A stretch of DNA of 64,000 nt from Lingula anatina. Taxonomy: Eukaryota > Brachiopoda > Lingulata > Lingulida > Lingulidae. Below, piece by piece: positions 1-12,000 of the stretch; the stretch's first letter is position 1; each line of letters begins with the position of its first letter. The translations under genes were made by a program, and so were the position numbers. The notes under the pieces are model-generated. The model was not told where the DNA came from. It saw only the letters and a program-made list of their open reading frames with translations, and did no database searches. The stretch is taken from positions 72,095-136,094 of the forward strand of contig NW_019775214.1 of NCBI RefSeq assembly GCF_001039355.2. The letters are read 5' to 3'.

Positions 1-90
1 GGACAGATCCATCTGTTCCCCATATCCTGTGGGGGAGTACCCTGGGGAGTAGGGTTCCTGTGTGTATTGGTCTGGGGACAGGTAGCCGTC
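1..90 (-). CDS. Ank: Ankyrin linker exon, cut by the window edge
   Basis: The acceptor is intact (TTGCCTAG then GACGGC, boundary at 90/91). It opens in phase 0, matching the phase-0 end of the exon at 2328-2413, and stays open to the edge. It encodes a Pro/Tyr/Ser-rich stretch beginning [18 protein letters not shown], typical of the disordered linker between the last ankyrin repeat and the first ZU5 domain. The donor lies outside the window. Confidence 0.8.
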
Positions 91-3000
91 CTAGGCAACA
101 ACACAATGGCAACAATGCAACACAACATGCTTACAACATCTATACTAAAACCTATTGCAACTGGAAACCCTTGACAGTATGTTGTTGAAAAGTTCTTTGC
201 CATTTGCCAAAAAAATGGGGATTTTTTTTTTTCAATTTAGATGCCTGATTTTGCCATATGCCTGTGTGAAAACTTCAACAGATTGGTTTGAAAAATTAAT
301 TTCTGAATGGTACATTAACTCACATTTCTATAGGTTAAACAAGAATTAATTTATTTTAAATGTGTGTAATTAATTGAGTTTCAAAGAAGCAGAGTCAATT
401 CACCTCTATCAAGCATATTCTCCAGTGAACAGTACTAGTATGCTGGGAATTGAGGCAGGTTTCTAGACAACTCAGAATTTGGGGTGTTCAAACTGACTTT
501 CAGAGATGAGGCAAAACTAATTCCTTCAATAGTATTTTTTTTATTTTTCTGTCTATATAGAATGGCTTCACTGGGTTTGTGTACTGTACAAGGGTGTTCC
601 AATAGGTTGCACTCACTACTCTACACCTAAGACAGTAAACAGTTCTGTTCAGCTAACCAAAATATAAAATCATTCCAGGTAAAATAAATTTAAAATTAAT
701 TTTTTTTTAATTTTAAAAAACATTCATACAACTTATAAACAAAAACATGCTGGGAATAAACTAAACTAAAATCTACTGAAAAACATTTACAATACAATTT
801 AACCAAATAAATTAACACTGTACATAAAAATATGCTCAAAATGTTGCATTTTATGAAAACAACATTAGTAACAAAATGGGGAGATAATTATATCAAAAAT
901 CAAAATAAAATTAAATAAATTAATTTGGTTACGAATTTTTAGTAAATCAAAAAACAAGTGCAAGAACATAATAATGAAAATGAAAAAATGCATATAGATA
1001 AAAAGAAATAAAAAGAATTTTAGTATATTAGTTCCTGACATGCATTCTCATGCACTCATGCTGAGTCACACAAACATACACAAATTCTACAAGATAATAG
1101 TGCAAGTTTGATCTTGTATAACAAGTGCAGGGGGGGGGGGAGCAAAACACTAGAAAAGCATTGCCTAAATACTATGTTAGAACAGTCAGGTTATACAGAT
1201 TAGTAGAAATGAACTGTGCATGCATAGCCTGGCCATACAAGAATTTTTTTCCACCAGAGACCCCCACCACTTACAGGATGTGTTCACACAAAAATCAACT
1301 TAGACTATATGACATCACCAGATTCCATGTGAGAATTTCAAAGTTTTAATCTGGTGATATAAATTAGTCCATTCTTGGTCTATAGATATGAAGTCAAACC
1401 ATAACTGCATGTTTCTACACAGCAGAAGAGAGGATACCCATGTTCCTAACCCCAACCACTGAAGAGAGTTTATAGAAAGCAGACCACCACAAGAGAAGTG
1501 AAGAAATATATCAAGTTAAAAAGGACTAAAGTAAGACCAGGGCAACTCTATGTAGTAGTTGCAATAGTCATCAGCATTACTATGTCTCTTTATCCTACAT
1601 AAAGCTTCAGAACTGCAGCTAAAAAGATTGCACAGTGCATAAATATATGCTGAAGATCTTCACAAGAAGTTATGAAGAAGATCACCTCAGAATAAAGATA
1701 ATGAGAGGTTTATAGACAACTAAGATAGTTGCATGACTATAAAAAATCAGACTCACATAATTGATCACACCGTCCCTCCACCATGTCAACTGTGCTAAGA
1801 GTGTGAGGTTAAATTGTCAGTCAATTCACCCATGTTATACACCATACCTCCACCTGTGCAGTGCATATAGATACACAGATACGGGCTATGTTATATCCAG
1901 TCTGTGCACTGAAGCTCTGCTAACCCCCGTTTTACACAATGCACTTTGAACCAGAATGGCACATAATTTGGGAAGTTTATTTTAAAACAATAGTGTAGCA
2001 CGTGTGCTGTGTACCCAGTGCACACTGTTAAGTTTTAAATACTGCTATTCACTTCTTGGTCCAAGGTCGATAACCTTTAAGCCACAAGTAGCACTTTTTT
2101 TTTAAATTTCATATTCAGCAATTTTGAAAAGCAGTTTAGTCTAAATTCACACAACTTTTAAGCTAACCTAAAAGTCAAGGTAGCTCCATCAAATAAAGCA
2201 CTGAGCTATCTATATAAAACTATCCCAACTTTGTGCCACCCTGGTACCCAATCAGCTCCACTGGGTGTGTGTAAATGTGCCTTTGCTTCAAGGGCCACGG
2301 CATAAGAGTTCTGTACAGTACACTTACCTTAACAGGTCTGATAGCCGACTCTTGATGCATGTCATCCTGCTGCAGATAGGCGAAAGTCTGGTCTCCCAAG
2401 ATGGTGTCTTCTCCTGCAATGACATTTGCGGAGTCAATATTTGAAAATTTCTTTAGGTTTCTACCCTTCTCAGCTCAGTTCAGAGGACTATGACTCTGGA
2501 CTAAAAGAGGCAGAAAGCCACCATAAGCAAGAGGGTTTGGCTGTATCCACATGGCATGAGGATAAAGCATAGTTGGTGGTGTTATACTAGTTGACAACAA
2601 CATGAAAACCTTACCTTTATTTTTTCTTCCAGCTGTAAACTACACAATAATTACAACATTTAAGATAATAATAAACAAACAAAAAAAAAAAACTACACAT
2701 CAACATCAACAAGCAAGTCTACATCAAAGCATGACGATTTGTGTGAAAATATGGCACTGTGAATTGAAACTAATCAAGCAGTAAGGAATATGCCATTGAC
2801 AGTTGTTGCTATAGTGTGCTCATTATAAGAATTAGCTCCGAATACCAATCGACCAATCAACTTTCTCCACACATGACTTACGTCCATCCACCCTCATGGA
2901 ATCGCCCTGGTAATATGGCAGGTAGACCCTCTGGTCGCCTCCCAGTAATGGGGAGCGAGGCATATAGTCTTCTACAGCAAACACTTCACCTGGGGGGGAC

Positions 3001-6000
3001 AGCACAGAGATAAGCAACCACTATGACCACTGAGTGTGAGTATAGGGGGCACCACTGCATACCACCTTTAGCGTAACTCGTATTGTTGGTATATGATTTG
3101 AATTTGTCCGTATGTTGTTTGGTTATGTTACAGATAATAGGTGTTGGGGTTGAATTTGGTAATTTTAGTCAACTTGGGTCAACTTTTGTTTAAAAGATTG
3201 TATTAACTACATGTCATCATGCACATGCGTGTCACTGCTGGTGTACAATAGTGTAGTTTGGTGGAAATGTCTTCTTGGAAATATTAGTATGTGTATCGGC
3301 ATCTCTGAATATGCTGAAAGTATCCTATATGGGAACATTTTGAGCATGGTCATGCAATGTTAGAATGCATTTCAATTCCATGAGTCTGAAACTATAATGG
3401 CACATGCTTCTCAGAGGATTCAGTAGACAGCTCACTATCAGTAAGGAGAAAATGTTCATTATGTTCAACTGTAGAGGGAATATGTTCTGCATGTGAGAAA
3501 TCATAAGTAAAGCTGTTAGTTTCTACAGAGCATTCGCATGCATGCAGGATTGGTTACACTTTGATAACATTGATATAAGTGCAAACTGAGACACATGCTT
3601 GGAGAAATGACTCTGGGTTCTGAGGCTCAAGGCTTAGTGGACAATTAAGCAACAGTCTAAAGCAGGTGTATGAGGTATGAGCAATTCAATGCAAGAGGGA
3701 ACATGAATAGAACAGTGACAGAATATGGGCATACTCCATATCAATATATATTTATATACAACATCAATATAATAGTTTCATGCAAAAATGTTATCAGTAA
3801 ATAAAAATGTTCTTGCTGAAAAAGTAGTTACTTAAATTCTAGAATATTCAACATTGTGAGGTAATATTTTTATCAAAATTTTAGATTCAAGCTTTTAATG
3901 ATTTTGATTATCTCTTTACAAAATAATAATAATCACTCACAAAGAGAATTTTGACAAGTATTCATTCCATTTATTTTTAAGTAACTACTTTATCAAATGA
4001 TCATAGCATACATTTAAAATTTCAATTCACTCTGTAAAAATTTCCCAATACAATATCCTACAAGAAATTTCCATATGCAAAAAGAAAAAAATACCAATCT
4101 TTTAATACTACTTGCTACACACTCTACCCTACCAATCAATAACAAGACCCATACACTCCATTGATTAGGTTATCACTTGTCATTCTCAGGAATAAAGCAA
4201 TGCATATCAAATTCCTTCAACGTCAAGGCAACATGTCCAACACAATCAATTTTACCACACCATATATTATATCCCAATTCATCAATTTTTGCCATCTCGT
4301 GATTAGCAGAGGACTCAAGTCATTATTGTCATGCTAGCAATTTCCATACATCTTTTCTAATGAGATAGGGACTGTACAGTATTACTGGGTTATATGCATG
4401 TTCTAATGTAGAAGTAATAAAACTGTCTGGCTGCTGCCCTTATGATACATGCAGATAGACACATCATCAATCTGGCTGACAACTTTATTGATCTACTATG
4501 GCCACAGGATGATATCTCATTTCCTGAATGACTCATAGAAACAAATCAATCAATAACAGTATGCCAAGGCAGAATATGTACTAAAAATTTCATTGCGCAT
4601 GGTTCTGAATGGTTTAATGCTTAGGACATTTTTGCCACCCTCCGCCCTCTTCCATTGTCACATTAAACTGTTATTTTGTTGTTATTCCCCTTAATCTGCT
4701 AAACATACCTTTTTTTCATGAAATTTGAGTTTTCCTATTTCAGCCACCCCCATAACTTGGGCATTTTTAAGAACTTTTAAATCATAATGCTATCTGCAAA
4801 TGATACTACACCATCTTCATTTCTATTCTGAGTCCATATTTACAGGCAGACAATCACCCCTCTATCTCAAGGACCTCCCCAAGAACAACATGGGTTACAA
4901 ATGTTTCCAAATCATAACATTCTATCCCACTTCTTTTCCCTAATCAACTTTTGGTATTTCCTTTTTTTTTTTTTTTTTTTTTTTTTTTTGCAAAATACTT
5001 CTTTCCCCTCAGGCAACATAACTTACCAATTCAACCTTATTTCTTATTCTGAAGTCACATTTCTTACCTCCTTCCTCCTCAGAGTCTGTGTCAAGGAGTG
5101 TCTCTTGCATGGTCTCTGGTCCGACCATCTCGTACTTTCCGCGCTCCTTGATGGTGGTTGTCTCGGTTACGACCACGGTGGTGATGGGTTTCAGAACCTC
5201 GACAGCGGAAATGTAGCCAAGTTGCTGGGCAATCGAAAGTGGAGTTTGTCCATTCTGGAAGACAGTGATATTTGCAACAATAATAATGTTATTAAATTCA
5301 AACTTTTTCTTTCCTTTTAAAAATAGTTGCATTGAGCTGTTCAAATAAATTTTATCAAAGAGTAGTATCACAACTGAGACTGTGACTATATATATTGCAT
5401 GCAATTGTGTTGGTTTGCCCTTGGCTCAAAACTGACTCCAATTTTGAATTTTTTTACAAAACAGCTATAATAATTTAGCATTGCTTTCTGAATACATCTC
5501 ACACAATTTTTACACTTCCTGCTAAATACAGCACTTTAGCGTTAAGCCACTGCCTTGAACTAACACATATGGACACGTGCACACAGTCCATACTTACGTT
5601 TGTGACTGCATTAGGCGAAGCTTTGTATTTAATCAGCAGGTCTATGACCATGACGTGGCCCTGCTGCGCCGCCTGGTGGAGTGGCGTGTGACCAACCTTT
5701 GTGGTGGCGTTGACAGAGGCGTCATGTTCCAAAAGGAACCGGATCATGTTGATCTGACCAAAGTGGCAGGCAGTGTGGAGGGGTGTGTAGCCAGCCTAAT
5801 AATAATAAGAATAAGAATAATAACAACTAGATATAGAGACAATTCAGACTTTCATCTTAATCAGACTTTATCTTACTGTAATAGTTTCTTCAAATAAAAG
5901 CTAAAATCTGAGTTGTTTTTCTCCAAAATTTCGGTATCCATCAAAACATATCATAGAATAAAACAACAGGTTCTGATGAAGCCTCTACCTTTTACATACA

Positions 6001-9000
6001 TATTAGTTAACATGTGTGAACTCTCAATTTAAACCATTTAGATTTCCTGAGTGCATTGGACAACAACAGTAATGCTCTGTTGTCTCAGTTGATTTTGCTT
6101 GAAGTATCAAGTCTGATAAAACAACGCTACTTACTGTGCTGAAAAAAGTTTGCAAATATGAATCTGACTGAAATATCAGACACATTTCTTTTAAGTTACC
6201 ATACCTTGGTGGTCGGATCAATATTAGCTCCTTTCTTGACTAGGATTTCTGCCACAGGCACTCTGTCTTCCTGGGCAGCCAAATGCATTGGTGTCAAACC
6301 ATTCTGAAGGGAACGGGAGAAATTACATGAAGGACTTGGGTACAAGTTGGAGCTTACTCCATGAACATGGTTTTAAAAGAGAGAGAAATAAAAACGTGAT
6401 AAAAAATTAAAAAATTCCGTGTTATAATTTAATAAATTCTTGAACATTTATATCTGACACCAAAATTTCAGCTGGTGTTGTTTACATGTAATTGCCTCCA
6501 TACTTACTGATAACTTATTTTCAAAGAATGAGATACAACATATCTTTATACAAATGTGAATTTACAACTAATTCATGTATGTCAAAATAATATGAAGATT
6601 ATATATAAAACATCGTACAAGCAGGTCATTTCATTCATGGCTGTGTGGCACAGCGATTGATAGGTAAAATCATTTCAGGTCAAAATAATCAAATAATAAA
6701 GCAGTCATTTCACAGTATTTTTCCATTCAGTGACATTTTAAAAGCCAATTATCTTTGGACTCATTCAGTTACAGAAGAGCCACAATCATTTTAAATTAAT
6801 TTTTCATGGCATTTGAAAAGATGGGAAAAATACCAAAGGAAAAGGGAAAAGCACACTGTGTAATAACCCACATACAAATCGGAAATCATTCCAGTCTATT
6901 TTTTTGTCTCAGTCCATTTCAAACAGGGCAACAAGATCCAATTTCTCATGGACCAAAAAAAAAAAAAGAAAAAGAAAAAAAAAAAAAACATCACCATGCA
7001 CATAAAACCAGAATAAAAATAGCTTTTACACAAAAACCCTTTCAAATACACATTCCCCGAGGTCTATAGCATATGGTAACAGATGCTAATGTATTCTCTA
7101 GTAATGGCTCCCACTACTCAGGTTATCGATTTACTGCAAGGTCTGTTATGCACTAATTCTTTCTGTCTAGTCTATGGTTAGTTTGTCTAAGTATTGGAGT
7201 CTATCTAAGTTAACAAATGTCATATTTTTGGTGGAAAAAAATTCAAATCATCTACTCTCATATATACATGTTTTGTCTAGTGAAAAACAGTCTACAAGTT
7301 AACTATGTGGCATAGCATGTTCTTTTATTCTCCTAAGTATAATGAGTGTGTTTTTTCTTTGTTTTCCTTGTTTGAATTTGGCGATACATTAACATCAACA
7401 ATACACAACCAAAATCCCACCAAAGCTCTTGAACTTACAAAAACCCATATGCCATGTAAACCAACATGTATGATATGCTTAATAAGCGATGACATTTGTC
7501 AAATTTGCTGGCGTAGTGTACATGTTGCTTAACATATTACATTATTCTAGGTGTGTGTATGATACCTGCTTTATCTTTTGTTGCTTTCACCAGATCGTTT
7601 CTGGTTTCTGGTTTTGACAGCAAAGTGGTGTAAGGAACATAAACAATGTGTGTATGTGTATATACTATCAAATCTCAAGTCCAAAGTTTTTAAATTCTTG
7701 CTCAAAGGGATGCAAAATGTTGATTGTGAAACGAGTTTGAAGTGTCAGCCTACATGATGGGTGTTCTATTGTGTTAGGTGTGACAATCTGCACACCCACA
7801 TTGTGTCATGACAATCTGCACACCCACATTGTGTCATGACAATCTGCACACCCACATTGTGTCAGGTCCCTAAGTTATTAGTAACCTCCTAGCCTACTTA
7901 CATGCGCCTTGATGTTAGCGTGTGCCCCATGCTCCAGCAACAAGGACACTATGTCAGTGTAACCATCTTGGGAAGCCAGGTGTGTTGGAGTGAAACCACT
8001 CTGGAGGAGAAGAACCAGCACACAAGGTGAGTATCAGTTAGTAAAGCACCACACACACACGCGCCCCAGCCCCAGCTAGGCAGGAGGAGATTGGCGGAGC
8101 TGGCGATGGAGTAGAGAAGATGGGGAGGTCATAAGGCTGCACTTAGAGGTGGGTGGGGGTGTTGGTAGGGGTGGTAAGACTTTATAGTCCATTTAACAGC
8201 ATAATTTGAGTTAATAAATGTGCCTCATTTGATGGTTTTCCAATTGGTAAAATCTTGTTGGTAGCCAAGGATAACAAGAAAGGCACTGCGGGAGAATATC
8301 TTTCAGACATTGTTTATGTAAACACCAAATCTAGAAGCCTTTTTGGCAAGTTTATTATGAAAAAACTGATTTTTGAAGGAATGGAGCTTTTTATGAGGGG
8401 AGGGAGGGGAGGACAGACTCTAGACAGCCTTATTACTGAACCCATCTCCTGCCACTGCCACCAGATATCAGCACCAGTGCACCATCTCATGCAAGACAGT
8501 CCACCCTACTTACTCTAGCCCTCTGATTGGGATCTGCATTGTGAAACAATAGCAAGGACACCATGTCAGAGTGTCCTTCTTGCACCGCTATGTGGACGGG
8601 AGTAAACCCACTCTGAAAGCAGTGTTTGTGCATTAGGCAAACAAGAACTTGTTAGTAATGGCAATAACAACGAGGTTTCTCCACTTCATGCTCCCACAGA
8701 AAGGAGGGGGGAAGATAGGAGAAAAACCCAGCTCGAAACGTTATTAGTTAGTTACTTACTTTGGACGCATCATTGGGGTCCCCCCCGCGCCCCGTGAGAA
8801 GTTCAACCATCTCAGTGTGGCCTTCCTGGGAGGCCAGATGGATTGGGGTGAACCCACTCTACAATTGCCAGCACGTGTTTTGTGATATAATACAGAATAT
8901 TCTTGTGTGATTTAGCACACAAATGCATGCACATTGAAATTTTGCATAAGGCATATAAACAACAGAAATTTAGTCAATAAGTCTTCTTCTTATTTGTCTG

Positions 9001-12000
9001 AAATGCAGAGTTATGTATTTCAGGCTGATATAAGTGACAAACGAGAACAGACACTCATCTCAAGAAAAGCGTCAGCAGAGAACAAATATTAAATTTAAGT
9101 TAGGATAAAATTATGTAATATCAATATGCATATAAATTAAAATACAAATAAAATTGTTTCTGCTTCAGGATTACACAATTCTTATTTAAAATTATTCCAC
9201 TGAAAAATTAAACAAACCATTACTAAATTACTGATTAAGTGACAGTTTTAATTATCTTAATCTTTACTCATTTCAATAGTTTTTAAAATTCATTCATTTT
9301 TTAATTCTATGTTATACTGACAAAAATCAAGAGACTGCATAAGTACCTTGGACTCTGCATTAGGGTTAGCACCATATTCCAGGAGAGTGGTTGCAATGTC
9401 CATCTGGTTCTTCTTAGCAGCAATGTGAAGGGGAGTATAGCCGTTCTGAAAATAGTCCCAAGGCATTAATACATGTCACTGGGCAAAATTAAACAGTCAC
9501 TGGACAAAATATTGCCTTGGATTTGATAGATTTGAGGCCATCATTCTGAGCTGACTTGTCCTGTGTTAAGCACCTTAATAGGTTCTAGAATATAACTTGG
9601 TAATATTTAGTCTAACATAACAGGACAGCTTGGAGTACTCTCACCTAGTGACACAATGCCACCTTTGTCACTTTGAGGATGATGAAGAAGGTATATGGCA
9701 CGTCGAAAATATTCCACATGAGTGATAAATTTTTCTAAGCTTGTGACAAAAGACCTTTAGATCTCTACTGTCTACCCAACTGATGAAACTTTTTAAAGGA
9801 CATCTACCTTGGCTGTTGCATGAGGAGAGGCTCCATTCTCCAACAGCAGAAGGGCTACATTGACATTGTTGTAGTGAGCTGCCACATGGAGTGGTGTCAG
9901 GCCGTTCTTGCCCTGAATATCTGGGTTAGCTTCTCTCTGCAGCAAGAGGCGGGCTACCTTGATGTTACCATACTTAGCTGCGATATGCAGGGGTGTGAAT
10001 CCTTTCTGTGATTTTAAAATGATAATAATAATTATTACACTCTGTTAACAAATTCAATTCATATAATAATATTTTGCGTTCCATAACGAAATCATGTTAA
10101 AGCAATACATTAAGTCTTAAGTTGAAATAATTTGATATAAAAGATTCTGTATGGAACAAAAGATATTGACAATAAAGTGAGTTTTAAAATAAAAAACTGA
10201 TGTCTTAAGAGTGATGAAGACTTTCACTGCAGCTGAAGTGCACTTAAAAACATTTTACTAAAAACAGCTTGTGGTTTGGAGAAAGAGACAAAAGCAGAAT
10301 CCTAAGTCTAACATTTTCAAAAGAGTAAGCCAATTTAATACCATAACAAAATAACAATACCCAAGTGAATAAAACAACTGATGAAAGTATTCAAAAAACC
10401 TTTGCCAAAATGTCTGTTAAAAAAAAAGAATAAAACAATAATAATGATGCTCAAGTGAATTATGCAGCTGATAGGACTATTCCAAGATTCTTTGCCAAAA
10501 CTGTTTTGGGAGAACAAAGACTGATAATCCCCAAGTAAATAAGCCAGAAAATACTACTAAAAAAAAGTTTACCAAAGAAAGTTTAAAAAAAAAAAAAAAA
10601 AAAAGCCAAAATGTTTACCAAAGAAAGTTAAAATAATAATAATAAATAATCAGTGGAACTATTCACTGAGGTCAATACAAATCGTTACCTTAGTCTGTAC
10701 GTCCAGCTGTGCCCCGTGTTCTAGCAGAACAGAGGCCACCTCTTCCTGACCTTCCTTAGCTGCGATGTGCAGCGGTGTGTACAGGTCCTTAGTGACAGCG
10801 TCAGGGGAGGCGCCATGTTGGAGCAGCAACACAACAATGTCCACATTTCCCAGGCGGGCCGCAATGTGCAAGGGAGTTTGTTGTTCCTGGGAGAGAGAAA
10901 GAAAGGGTTAATTTAAGGTTTATTATAATAACAGCCATTAAAATGGTTTTGATCATTTTTATTATATTCTATTATAATTATTATAATTTAGGTTGGATAT
11001 ACATCTTATTCAATTTGATTTCTGGTCCACAGTCTTAAAGTAATATGAATAATCTTTAGTCTATTTTAGTCTACATATATCTTGCCAAAATGTTAAGACC
11101 CACTACCAACAAAATAGAAACAACCACTTCACGTTGACAAAAAATATGAATCGCATTACTTACTCTTGCTTTTGCATCCACGTGTGCGCCATTACGAAGA
11201 AGTATTCGAATAATGTCGGTCTGGTTGGCACGTGCAGCAAGATGGAGAGGTGTCTCGCCACGTACGGTTGGGAAGTCTGGATTTGCACCTTGTTGGATCA
11301 AGTAGATCACGATGTTCATGTGCCCCATGAAGGAAGCGACATGGAGGGGAGTGAGGCCAGACTGAAAGGTAAAGAAATATATTTGAAAAAAAAAATTTCT
11401 AATAGTGGCTAGTTTCAACATCTGCCATTAAATTAATTCTAAGTCTGTTTTTACAAAAGATTTCTGGTAACTATTACATTTCTTTGCAAGCTATCTTGTT
11501 TCTTCCAACAATAACCATGACTCACAAGAACAAGACAAAACCAGTGGACAAGGGAAATGTTTGACTAATTTGGAGTTCTGCATAATCTCTGTACTTATAG
11601 ACCAGAGTTGTTTCTCCTTACCTCTGTTGTAGCTTCTATGGTGGCCCCATATTTCAACAGAAGCTCTACAACTTTGATTCTGTTCTTCTTGCATGCTATG
11701 TGCAGAGGGGTGAAACCATTCTGAAATTAAAAATCATAATTCACCAATGTCCACAGACCAGTCTTGTAAATAAATGAACTATTCACTACTGTAGCTTTTC
11801 AAATGATGCTCCATACATTGGCAAGGGAATTATTGGACCAAGGTGAATTCACACTATATACATCCCAATACCTACTTTTAGCTTTAATTTCCAACAAAAT
11901 AAAATTTCAAACTTTCAAATCCAATCAATGCCATCATCCCATTCTCACCAGTGCCCTGGAGTTGGGTTCCGCTTTTCTATCCAGCAACAGTTTGGCGGTT

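Larger units (their letters stand above)
2990..5067 (-). other. Ankyrin intron with MITE-like element and poly-T
   Basis: No coding exon is seen. The intron contains a 171-bp inverted-repeat element (3821-3991) and a 28-base T run (4962-4989), each listed separately. The rest is unremarkable AT-rich sequence. Confidence 0.7.
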
